This document shows, in pieces, positions 1-9,888 of a DNA stretch of 22,500 nt (within the stretch, counting starts at the first letter, position 1; the number at the start of each line of letters is the position of its first letter). The notes beneath the pieces were generated by a model. It did no database searches, was not told the DNA's origin, and saw only the letters and a list, made by a program, of their open reading frames with translations. Position numbers and translations under genes: made by a program. The stretch is from Anaeromyces robustus (lineage: Eukaryota > Neocallimastigomycota > Neocallimastigomycetes > Neocallimastigales > Neocallimastigaceae): the NCBI GenBank assembly GCA_002104895.1, contig MCFG01000184.1, positions 50,001 to 72,500 on the forward strand, written 5' to 3'.

Positions 1-741
1 TAAAGGTGAACAGAAAAGGGATAAAAATACTGTACAATAAATACGAAATACCGATAATCTTTGAAATTTAGTAATGAACATGTTTTCTTTAGAATTTTTT
101 AAATGCTCATTTTTATAATCAACAAAAACATTTTTCTTTAAAGTAACAATCACTGAAATATCATAAGCTATACTTGCCATTTGCGATATAAAATCCATTA
201 TCCATTTATTTTTTTTATATACCATTTTACGTTCATAATAAATATATTCTTCGGTTACTGGATTAAAGTCATCTTTAAATGGTCGATAGATGAAATTAAA
301 ATATACTTTAGATAATTTTGAAATATTATAAAATATACACGTTATATAAACCCATTTTATTTTATCCTTTGATTTGACAATGGCTTCTGTTCTAACTAAT
401 AAATACCAATCACCAACTATATCACTTAAATATAAAAATAAACGTGATAATGCATGAGCCCATAAATATCCTTCATTACTAGGATAAGAAAAATGATAAC
501 TTGGATATTTTACAGTATATATATACATACTAGTAGCTAAAGCTAAACCTATATATCTTAAAACCCAATGAGCTATCATTATATAAATCATTACATTTCG
601 CCACTTTTTACCTACTATAAGGATCATGAAAATTGTCCAAATTGAACAATAAATATCAAATCCTGAAAAAACAATATTTTGATATACAAACCATCTCTTT
701 GAAGTTTCTTGTTGATAAAGAATAGAAACCAATGGACCCAT
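1..741 (-). CDS. Multi-pass membrane protein, partial (C-terminus beyond window)
   Basis: The reverse strand is open for 247 codons from an ATG at 739-741 to the window edge. No earlier in-frame ATG exists before the upstream stop at 802-804. Codon content is varied (W, H, G, P and C throughout), unlike the spacer. Hydrophobic stretches lie at about residues 24-44, 49-76, 92-117, 128-150, 181-200 and 231-247, the last cut by the edge, so at least six membrane spans are likely. There is no clear cleavable signal peptide. Charged loops separate the spans, for example the DDFNPVTEEY segment near residues 157-166. I do not recognise a catalytic or receptor motif. A seven-span receptor-like or lineage-specific membrane family would fit the spacing, but this is inference from topology alone. 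No intron is needed within the visible part. Confidence 0.72.
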   Translation of the reverse strand, partial: MGPLVSILYQQETSKRWFVYQNIVFSGFDIYCSIWTIFMILIVGKKWRNVMIYIMIAHWVLRYIGLALATSMYIYTVKYPSYHFSYPSNEGYLWAHALSRLFLYLSDIVGDWYLLVRTEAIVKSKDKIKWVYITCIFYNISKLSKVYFNFIYRPFKDDFNPVTEEYIYYERKMVYKKNKWIMDFISQMASIAYDISVIVTLKKNVFVDYKNEHLKNSKENMFITKFQRLSVFRIYCTVFLSLFCSPL

Positions 742-1343
742 TTCATAGATATATATTAGTATTATTACTATTATAAATATTATTATAATTATTATGACTA
801 ATTATTTATTGATTTATTTATTGATTTATTTATTGATTTATTTATTTATTTATTAATTTATTTTTAATTCTTTAATTATTTAGCAGAAAAAAATTTTTTT
901 CCTTTATAATTAATTATTATTCTATTTATTTATTTATTTATTCTATTTATTTATTTTATTTTTATTTTTATTTTATTTTATTTTATTTTATTTTATTTTT
1001 TTATTATTTAAATAATAAAAGAAAATATATTTTTTTCCCTTTATTATATATATATCATTGATTTTTTTTATAATTAATTCGTTTCAATAATAAATATTTG
1101 AATTGTCTCCTTTATTATATCTATAAAGGATTTATTTATTTATTTTTTAATGTTTCTTTGATATTTTATTTTATTATATTGCTTTGTTTTGTTTTCTTTA
1201 ATAATTTCATTATAAGTATTATTAATTGATTATATGATATAATCTATTATTTTATTTTTTATTATCATTTTTACTCTTTTTTTTTTTTTTTTAATTAGAA
1301 AGTACATTTTTACTTTTTTTATAGTATTTTTTTGTTTTATTTT

Positions 1344-1394
<51 letters not shown>

Positions 1395-1919
1395 CTTATT
1401 TATTTATTTATTTATTTATTAAAAGTGTATTGGATTTTCCTTTTTTGATATAATAATTTATATTTATATTTATTTATTATATTTATATTTATTATATTTA
1501 TATAATTATATATAATAATATATATTAATATATAATAGAATAGTACAAGGAAAAAAATTTTTATTTAAATTAATTTAATTAATAAAAATAAATAAATAAA
1601 TAATAATTTAAATAAATTAATTATTAAATAAATAAATAAATAAATAAAACAAAAAGATAAAAAATTAAAATTTTTTTTTATCTTTAGAAAATAAATCTTT
1701 TTTTTAAAAAAAAAAAAAAATTTTTTAAATTAAAAATTAAATGATTAATTTATTTATTTAATTTAAATATATATAATTTCATATATATTCTTATATATGT
1801 ATGAATGTATATATAAATACTATTTTTATTAATTGAATTCTTTATTACATTTTTATTTTTTATTTTTTTTTTTTTAAAAGAAAAAAAAATTACTCTTAAC
1901 GAATTTGAAATTTCACTTT

Positions 1920-1950
<31 letters not shown>

Positions 1951-2641
1951 AAAGAAAATAGTTAAAATAATTGTATTATAATAATAATAATATAATGATA
2001 TTTTAAATAATAATACTCTATAAAAATATTAATTAGGCAAAAGTATTAAATATTTATAAAGAAAATGAAGCCGAAATAAATTTATCAAACAATAATGAAA
2101 AAAGCCATTTTATTATAAAATATATCCAAAATAAAGATAAATAAAAAAAAAAGTAAATTATATAATAAAACAAAGAAAAAAATATAAGTATTATAAATAA
2201 ATGGGGAAAAATATTACTGATGAATATATTTATGAATGGAAATTGAATAATAAAATATTGATTATCTATATATTATTAATTTTATAATAATTTCTTTTAA
2301 AAATAAATTTTAAATAATTTATAATCAAATTATGAATTATAATCAAATTATGAATTATGAACTATGAATTATGAATATATTTACTTATTATTTTTTTTTA
2401 TTTTAAATTTTTAATGTAAATTTTTTTATTATATAAAATTTAAAAATCAGTTATCAGTTATCAGTTAATGTCAATTTATTGAGGAGAAGTTGATTTTTTT
2501 TTGTACAAATAAATAAATAAATAAATAAATAATAAAATAAATAATAAAATAAAAATAAAGTCTCATATTTTTTTTTCTTCTTTTTTTTCTTTTTTCTTTT
2601 TTTTGTTTTTTTTTTTCCATTTTGTAATGATTAATCAAATT
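742..2641. other. A+T-rich spacer with tetranucleotide runs
   Basis: This is upstream of the membrane-protein gene. It is dominated by T-rich sequence with TTTA runs (about 799-1010 and 1344-1420), then an oppositely oriented AAAT run (about 1580-1648) and short A or T homopolymers. No convincing gene is visible. Two short coding-like scraps on the plus strand (2037-2143 and 2201-2287) are discussed as a finding and are not called as genes. Confidence 0.6.
1344..1420. repeat. (TTTA)n microsatellite
   Basis: Nearly perfect TTTA/ATTT repeat of about 19 units with one interruption (TTTACTTA near 1390). A run of the complementary AAAT unit follows at about 1580-1648, so the two could pair as a long hairpin in single-stranded form. 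Confidence 0.85.
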
Positions 2642-2709
2642 CTGGGAGGCGATCGTACCCCACAAAAAAACGGTGTGTCTACATCAATATTCAAATATGG
2701 AAGGTAGTG

Positions 2710-2711
<2 letters not shown>
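2642..2711. other. G+C-richer island ending in a T45 tract
   Basis: About 70 bases with clearly more G and C than the surroundings (it contains GGGAGGCGATCG, TACCCCAC and GGTGTGTC) stop abruptly at a 45-base T run. The segments CCCAC and GTGGG at its two halves could pair. I cannot match it to a tRNA, 5S or snRNA: no GGTTCGANTCC-type B box is visible. It could be a fragment of a mobile element or a Pol III-type transcript ending in T, but neither is established. Confidence 0.3.

Positions 2712-2756
<45 letters not shown>
2712..2756. repeat. Homopolymer T45
   Basis: Uninterrupted run of 45 T on the plus strand, the longest pure homopolymer in the window. Its exact length is likely to vary between reads. 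Confidence 0.95.
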
Positions 2757-2757
<1 letters not shown>

Positions 2758-3762
2758 ACAACTGTAAATAATTTTATATTCTATTCTATTATACGATATT
2801 CTATTCTGTTATGTTATTCAACCATTTTTATAGAATAAAACCTCTAATACCATCTAATAATAATATTAATAATAAATTTTTAAATTTTTATTTTATATAT
2901 TATAAGATTATATAATAATTATTTTTTTTTAGTAATAATTTTATTTTATTTAATTCATATTATTTATTATTTTATGGGGAAAATAAAAAAAAAAATTAAT
3001 AAATAAATAAATAAAATTGAAATATCATTATTTATAAGTTTTATAAATAATAATATTTTCAATTAAATTCATTCAATTCAATTCATTCATTAACATGATT
3101 TTTTTTAATTTAATTGTAAATGATTTAACTATTAGATATATTTAATATATTTGAATATGAAATAAGTAATTAAAAATAAATTTTAAAATAAATATTTAAT
3201 AATAAATATTAATTATTAGAAGTAACTAGTAAATAAATTCACAAAAGAAAATAATTTTTGAAAAGTAGAAATCCTACTTGGAATTTAAAATTATACCAAA
3301 AATAGATTTTTCTTCTAATAATTCTAATAATAATTATATTTTCTTTAGATTTATATTTTATATAATTGTTGAAAGAAATTCATTACAAAATATTTATTAT
3401 ATTTTATACTTTATATACCTTCATAATGATAAAGAATATTCCCCTTTTATTAATAAAAAAATATGAAAATATATAATATATATAAATATTTCTAAATAAA
3501 TAAAAATTTAAGATGCCAATGATTTCATTACTTCAAAAACTATAATAAATGATATCCCAAAAAAAAAATGAAAAAAATGAAAAAAAAAAAAAAAAAAAAA
3601 AACTATCATTGGTACTTTTTTATTATATATTTAATATTTATAAATACTATTATATATTTATTTAATAATATTTATTTTAATATTTTATAAATGTTAAATA
3701 TAAGAAATATATATAAATAAGTATATTTGTTTGTTTGTTTGCTTGTTTATTTGCTTATTTGC

Positions 3763-3801
<39 letters not shown>

Positions 3802-3902
3802 TTATTTATTTATTTATTTATTATTAATTCATTTATTTAATTTAATTTAATTTAATTGATTTATTTAATTTTAAAAATAATTAAATAATATACAAAAAAA
3901 AA

Positions 3903-3934
<32 letters not shown>

Positions 3935-4136
3935 AAATAAATATTCCATATTCATTACAATATTATAATATTATAATTATATAATAATATTTATTAAATA
4001 TCAAAAAATAAAAAAATATTTCTTATTATTTATATATATTAAAAATTTCATGATAAATATAATAGATTATAATATATATATATATATTTTTTTTTTAATT
4101 TTTTTTTTTTTTCATGAATATAATAGATTATAATAT
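2757..4136. other. A+T-rich spacer downstream of the chitin deacetylase
   Basis: Low-complexity spacer. It holds an A-run at 3580-3602, a TTTG/TTTA run at about 3725-3825, a complementary AAAT run at about 3899-3934, and a direct repeat of a 20-base AT motif near 4056 and 4116. A weakly coding-like open stretch at 3278-3466 has no ATG start and is not called as a gene. Confidence 0.6.
3725..3934. repeat. Convergent tetranucleotide runs (TTTG/TTTA, then AAAT)
   Basis: A TTTG run grades into a TTTA run ending near 3825. After about 70 bases it is followed by an AAAT run at about 3899-3934, which is its reverse complement. This repeats the arrangement at 1344-1648 and 21416-21650. Confidence 0.75.
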
Positions 4137-5658
4137 TTATTTTTTATAGGCATCACGTCCTGTACATACATCCATAGAAACTGGAGTATAACCACGTTCT
4201 GCCATATATTCAATTTGAAATTTCGTTAAATTAATTAATGTTTCTTCTGTCATATCATCATAACAATTATGATTTACTACAATAAATGGTGCTCCAAACA
4301 TACTTTCCATTTCTACAATAGATTGACTAATATCACCTCTATGTTCCCAATCTGCTGAATCAACTTCCCATTTAATAATTCCTGTATAACCAAGACTTTG
4401 AAGTACTTCTTGTACATTTTCATCATAACCTCCTCTACCATAGGGTGGTCTTAAAAAGGTTGGTTTAACTCCAATAATTTCTTCAAGAGCTTCTTCAAGT
4501 TTGAGAACATCTTTAATAATTTCTTCTGAAGTATGAGCGGTTAAATCAATATGACTATAGGTATGACTTGCAATAGTATGTCCTTCATTATACATTCTTT
4601 TAATAATTCTACGTCCTTCTTCACTTCTAATATCCATACAATTACCTCCATTAACAAAGAAAGTAGCTTTAGCATTCACAGATTTAAGATAATCTAAAAG
4701 GGCATCATCATAAATGTATGGACCATCATCATAGGTAATAGCCCATTGTTTATCATGAATACATTCATGGAATACTTCAATTTTTTCAATTTCATTATTC
4801 ATGGTTTCTTGTTCATTAATAGTAGTAGTGGTGGTGGTGGTTGTTTTAGTAGTAGTAGTAGTTTTAGATTTAGTTGTTTTTATCTTATTAGTAGTAGTTT
4901 TAGATTTAGTTGTTTTTATCTTATTAGTAGTTGTTTTAGATTTAGTTTTTTGCTTTGGTTTCACTAGTTTTATTAGATTTAGTAGTTTTTACGGTTTCTA
5001 CTTTTTTAGTTTTAGTAGATTTAGCTTTAGTAGATTTAGTTTTTACAGTTTCTACTTTACTAGTTTTATTAGATTTAGTTTTAGTAGTTTCCTTATTAAT
5101 TTTACTTGATTTAGTTTTTATTGCTTTGGTTTCACTAGTTTTACTAGATTTAGTTTTTACTTTTTCTACTTTATTGGTTTCATTAGATTTAGCTTTTATG
5201 GTTGTTAAAGGTGATACATTACCACATTGACCATATTTTTCTTGACAACCAATACCACAATAAGTATCACCTATACCACACCAACCATGTTTACTACAAC
5301 ATTGACCAGATGGACAAACTTTATTTCCATTATCAGGACCACAACTACCATAGGTATAATTTGAATTATTTTTATCAGATTTACAAATACCATATTTTTC
5401 TTGACAACCAATACCACAATATTTATCACTTGTACCACACCAACCATATTTACTACAACATTGACCTGATGGACAAACAGTATTGCCATTATTAGGACCA
5501 CAATGACTATTAGTAGAAATTTTTTGATTATCTATGGATATGGATTCTTTTAAATTACAACATTCACCATCTTTACATTTACCTATACCTTCACCACATT
5601 CTTTTGCGTATATTTTTATTACTGCAAAAGCAGTTATAAATAATAGATTGAATTTCAT
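4137..5658 (-). CDS. Secreted chitin deacetylase: CBM18-CBM18-linker-CE4, split by a 1-base frameshift
   Basis: The protein is predicted to remove N-acetyl groups from chitin or chito-oligomers outside the cell. The N-terminal frame starts at 5658 with a signal peptide (about residues 1-18, hydrophobic core LLFITAFAVI). A short Cys-rich stub (21-34) and two complete eight-Cys hevein-type chitin-binding modules (53-92 and 106-145) follow, then a long Lys/Thr/Ser linker. The C-terminal frame carries all five CE4 motifs: TYDDGP (catalytic base and metal Asp), SHTYSH (two metal His), RPPYG, DSADW and VVNHN. The N-terminal frame stops at 4942. The CE4 frame is +1 relative to it. Counting one A fewer in the A6 run (4946-4951 on the plus strand) would give one frame of 507 codons including the stop, and the Lys/Thr pattern continues across the junction. 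A read error, a natural allele or an early pseudogene are all possible. I found no in-phase intron that explains it. Confidence 0.9.
4805..5200 (-). repeat. Lys/Thr-rich linker repeats inside the deacetylase gene
   Basis: The sense strand encodes reiterated short units such as KTKSSKTSETKA, KVETVKTKS, TTTNKIKTTKSK and a near-pure Thr run. They form an extended basic, Ser/Thr-rich linker between the binding modules and the catalytic domain, a likely target of O-glycosylation. The DNA is a degenerate tandem array, which favours slippage and length change. Confidence 0.75.
4946..4951 (-). other. Frameshift site in A6 run of the linker
   Basis: On the sense strand the sequence reads GCAAAAAACTAAATC. 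The N-terminal frame reads GCA AAA AAC TAA and stops. The CE4 frame is entered only if one base is skipped. A homopolymer indel is the simplest explanation. The heptamer A AAA AAC looks like a -1 slippery site, but a -1 slip would give the wrong frame here. Confidence 0.75.
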
Positions 5659-6462
5659 ATTTTATTATGTATTATATTATATAAATATATATTATCTATA
5701 ATTTATAATTTATAATTAATTAATTAATAATAATAATTTTTTGTTTCTTATAACGAAAGAAATAAAGAAAAAAAATTATTATTCAATAAAGTAATTTTCA
5801 ATAATAGTTCAAAATTTATTGTATTTATATAATTAACTTTAAAAAAAAAAAAAATTTTTTTTTAAATTTTATAATAATTGAGTTATTATAAGAATAGGTG
5901 GCAATTTAAAGGATAAAAAATTTTTTTTCTTTAAATTATTTAACATCTATATAATATTTAATAAAAAAAAATTTTTTTTCTTTAATTTTTTTTTTTTTTA
6001 ACTTCCGATTTATTTATTTTTATTTTTTTTTTATATATATAAGATAGGTTATACATATATGCATATACATAAATTTTCAATAGTATAAAATTTATAATAG
6101 GATAAATTTTATAATAATATAAAATTTTATGCATTTAATATAGTTTTTCCTTTTTCATTCTTTTTTTTATATTTTTTATTTAAATGAATTGGATTAAATG
6201 ATGTGTAACACAACATAATGAGATATTTAAAAGACTGTAAAAAAAAAAAAAAAAAAAGTAATAAAAAATTAAGTATTATTATTATTATTACTATATATTT
6301 CATAAATTTTAATTTTGTTTTTACAAATTAAACTTTTTAAAATTAAGAAAAAATTTAATATTAATTAAATTTTTTTTTACAGAACTTTGGCAGTAACAAC
6401 TTAAAAATATCATGTAACAACTTAAAAAAAAAAAGACATCAAATAATTAAAAATTAAAAAAT
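5659..6462. other. A+T-rich spacer, 5' side of the deacetylase gene
   Basis: No gene is visible. It contains many A and T homopolymers, including an A run near 6240-6257. The segment at about 6384-6430 has two copies of a GTAACAACTTAAAAA motif that resemble the GACAGTACATGAAATTTAAAA part of the following minisatellite, and may be its degenerate first edge. No recognisable promoter motif can be singled out in this composition. Confidence 0.55.
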
Positions 6463-7720
6463 TAAAAATAAAAATACATCTATTTTACCTAATTCTTCTA
6501 ATGTATATGTAATAGAAACAAATTATTCATTAAAAAATTAAATTTTACTCTAATTTATTTTGACAGTGCATGAAATTTAAAAGAATATTAAAAATAAAAA
6601 TACATCTATTTTACTTAATTCTTCTAATGTATATGCAATAGAAACAAGCTATTTATTAAAAAATTAAATTTTACTCTAATTTATTTTGACAGTACATGAA
6701 ATTTAAAAGAATATAAAAATAAAAATACATCTATTTTACCTAATTCTTCTAATGTATATGTACATTTTTTACCTAATTCTACTAATGTATATGTAATAAA
6801 AAAAACTATTTATTAAAAAATTAAATTTTACTTTAATTTAGTTTGACAGTACATGAAATTTAAAAGAATATAAAAATAATAATACATCTATTTTACCTAA
6901 TTTTTCTAATGTATATATACATTTTTTACCTAATTTTTCTAATGTATATGTAATAAAAAAAACTATTTATTAAAAAATTAAATTTTACTTTAATTTAGTT
7001 TGACAGTACATATATATAATACATCTATTTTACCTAATTCTTCTAATGTATATGTAATAAAAAAAACTATTTATTAAAAATTTTTGACAGTACATGAAAT
7101 TTAAAAGAATATTACAATAAAAATATATCTATTTTTACCTAATTCTTCTAATGTATATGTAATAGAAATAAACTATTCATTAAAAAATTAAATTTTACTC
7201 TAATATATTTTGACAGTACATGAAATTTAAAAGAATATTACAATAAAATACATCTATTTTTACCTAATTCTTATAATGTATATGTAATAGAAATAAACTA
7301 TTCATTAAAAAATTAAATTTTACTCTAATATATTTTGACAGTACATGAAATTTAAAAGAATATTACAATAAAAATACATCTATTTTACTTAATTCTTCTA
7401 ATGTATAAGTAATAAAAAAAACTATTTATTAAAAATTTTTGACAGTACATGAAATTTAAAAGAATATTACAATAAAAATACATCTATTTTTACCTAATTC
7501 TTATAATGTATATGTAATAGAAATAAACTATTCATTAAAAAATTAAATTTTACTCTAATTTATTTTGACAGTACATGAAATTAAAAAGAATATAAAAATA
7601 AAAATACATCTATTTTACCTAATTCTTCTAATGTATATATGTAATAGAAACAAACTATTTATTAAAAAGTTAAATTTTACTTTAATTTATTTTGACAATA
7701 CATGAAATCTAAAAGAAATA
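6463..7720. repeat. 126-bp minisatellite, about ten units
   Basis: The landmark TTTGACAG(T)ACATG recurs with its TGAC at 6561, 6687, 6844, 7001, 7085, 7211, 7337, 7440, 7566 and 7693. Spacings are 126, 157, 157, 84, 126, 126, 103, 126 and 127. The 157-bp units carry a 31-bp internal duplication of the TTTTACCTAATTCT(T)CTAATGTATATGT block. The 84- and 103-bp units share a shortened junction (TTTATTAAAAATTTTTGACAG). Units are otherwise highly similar. No open frame runs through the array, so it is non-coding. Confidence 0.92.
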
Positions 7721-8520
7721 AAAGTAATAAAAGAAAATACAGAAAAATTATATAATTTATAACAGATATTAATCAAATAAAAAATATTAAATAAAAAATA
7801 ACAGGTAAAAAGAATATCTTAAATGTTTTTATATAATTTTAAAAGTATATAATAATAATAATAATAATGGTTTATTAAATAATATAATATTATTGACCAA
7901 TTTTTATCTTATTTGTTAAAAACAAATTTTAGTATATATAATAGTTTGGAATCTTTCTTTCACTAAATCATTAATATTTTATATAATTAATTCCATAAAT
8001 AATTACATACATATATATGTATATTTTAATTCCATAAATGATTTTTTACATTTTCTTTTTAATTCCATAAATGATTTTTTATTTTTTTAATTTAACAACT
8101 TTATATTTAATATAAATTTTAATATATCAAAATAAAAAGTTTTTTTTATTTTTTTTAATATAAATTTTTTAATATATCAAAATAAAATATAAAAAATAAT
8201 ATACTTAAAAAACTTTAATTTTTATATAATTCTTAGTTTTATATATTTAATAGCAATTCTAATAAATTAATATATAAAAAATAAAAAGTTTTTCTTTTTT
8301 TAAAAATTATTTTTAATTTTTTTATAAATTAATATATTAATATTTAATTGTTTTATATATATATATTATATAAATTTATATAAAATTTAGTATTATCATT
8401 TTTAAAAGGAATAACTTTTTCAGAATATTTAATTAAAATTTTTACCATTTTTTTAATAACTTTTAATAATGTAAAACAATTTCATTATATAATATTTTTT
8501 ATTAACTTTTAATTTTATCA
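7721..8520. other. A+T-rich spacer with small direct repeats
   Basis: No gene is seen. AATTCCATAAAT(G/A)AT recurs three times (about 7990, 8029 and 8061), and ATATATCAAAATAAAA occurs twice (about 8122 and 8172), which suggests local duplication. Confidence 0.5.
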
Positions 8521-8850
8521 TTTAATAATAAACTATATTTTTATAATGTTTATATGTGATTGTTTCATGAATTTATCTATTAATTTAATTGAATGGTTAT
8601 TATGATATTCATTTTCATTTTTATCTTTATCATTATTATATTTTTTTTATTGTTATTATTATCAATTTAAAAAACATGTTAATCAATTAACTTCTATAAT
8701 TTTATCATTTAATAATAATAAATTATTTTTTAAAATATTTATATGTGATCGTTTCATGAATTTATCTATTAATTTAATTGAATGATTATTATGATACTCA
8801 TTTTCGTCCTTATTCATATTTTTTTTTTATTATTATTATCAATTTAAAAA
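8521..8850 (-). repeat. Two copies, 189 bp apart, of a protein-like segment
   Basis: A segment of about 110 bp including TATATGTGAT(T/C)GTTTCATGAA starts near 8551 and again at 8740. On the reverse strand both copies read as NEYHNNHSIKLIDKFMK-(Q/R)-SHINI. Two of the clear differences between them are silent and one is Gln/Arg. The copy at 8683-8817 is an open frame of 44 codons from ATG to TGA. The other lacks a start and ends early. This looks like decayed and duplicated coding sequence, but I cannot name a parent gene and no active gene is claimed. Confidence 0.5.
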
Positions 8851-9219
8851 AAAAATCAATACCATTATTATTACTGTTACTTTATTAACATTGAAAAAAT
8901 GATTATTTATTTAATTAATTATTTATTTATTTCATTCATATTTTCATTTAAATGTTTTAATTTGAATTTATTTTCATAATATCTTTTTTTTTTTAACTGC
9001 TTGTAAATATATATAATTTTATTTAATGAAAATTAATAATAATTTATTGATTTGATATTTAAATAATAAGGTTAAGGTTATTTATTATTAAAATCTCTAT
9101 ATTTTTAGGGTTAGTTCTAAAAGTTTTGTATATATATATAATTTATTATATATATTTTATTTTATTCCATGTGAATTATTTTATTTAATAATAAACAAAA
9201 TATGTATACGTTATATATA

Positions 9220-9251
9220 GCTAAATATTATATATATATATAATATTTAGC
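9220..9251. repeat. Perfect 32-bp palindrome
   Basis: GCTAAATATTA reads into an alternating TA core and back out as TAATATTTAGC. The full 32 bases equal their own reverse complement, and the next base on each side breaks the symmetry. It could extrude as a cruciform. Confidence 0.9.
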
Positions 9252-9829
9252 ATATGAATTTTCTTATATTAATATATAAATAATATATATATTTATTATA
9301 CTTTACATATAAATTTTTTCAATTTTTTTTTAGAAAAAAAAAAAAAAACTCTTTTATTTTTTTATGTAATAATTTTTTATTAATGTAAATTAAAAAGTAT
9401 TTATTGTTTATATTGTTTATAATTTATTTTAAAATTTTATTTTCTTTTCAGCTATGTGTGAGTATTGATATCAAAATATATTTCTATAAAAATAATTATA
9501 GTTTCAAATAAATATAAAAAAAAAATCAAAATTTTAATATTATTTATATACTATTATAAAATTAAGAAAATTTAATTTATAAACTATGTTAATTTTATAT
9601 TATTAGTTTAATAATATCTTTAACAATAATTATAATAACTAAAAGACTCAATAAATAATACCAATATTCATATTATAAAAAATTAATATAAAATTTTAAA
9701 AGTTTAAAGGTTAGTTTTATAATAATTTGTGTTAATAATAACCCTTAAGAAAATTATATATAAAATATTTTTTTTTTTATATTTAAAATTAATTACATAT
9801 TTATTTTTATTGGTGAAAATTTTTAAAAA

Positions 9830-9888
9830 GATTACTATATTCAATATGTATTATATTTTTATATAAATACATATTGAATAAAGTAATC
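9830..9888. repeat. Long near-perfect hairpin (about 27-bp arms)
   Basis: The left arm starts at 9830 with GATTACTATATTCAATATG. The right arm ends at 9888 and reads as its reverse complement with one mismatch and one single-base indel. The loop is only about four T. The flanks show no clear target-site duplication. It could be the relic of a very small inverted-repeat element, or a transcribed hairpin if the region is expressed. Confidence 0.85.

Noticed and set aside
2471-2665. 64-codon minus-strand ORF
   Set aside because: It is made of Lys and Phe/Tyr/Ile runs from homopolymers and AAAT repeats, and covers the G+C island only at its start. No protein-like composition.
3278-3466. 62-codon plus-strand open stretch
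   Set aside because: It begins with TTG, has no ATG, and is mostly Ile/Tyr/Phe/Asn as expected from A+T-rich DNA. It could be a decayed fragment, but nothing supports a gene.
4942-4964. Programmed -1 ribosomal frameshift at A AAA AAC
   Set aside because: The heptamer fits a -1 slippery site in register, but the CE4 frame needs a +1 shift. A -1 slip would not enter it.
4746-5495. Several plus-strand ORFs and a second minus-strand ORF over the deacetylase gene
   Set aside because: They are shadows of the repetitive linker and the Cys-rich modules in other frames, with runs of Val/Leu/Ser or Tyr/His. The sense frame has complete domain motifs.
6463-7720. CRISPR array
   Set aside because: Period is 126 bp with the whole unit conserved and no unique spacers, in a eukaryotic genome.
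9099-9120. TTAGGGTTAG telomere-like motif
   Set aside because: Only about one and a half units in interior sequence, with no array. Chance occurrence in T-rich DNA.
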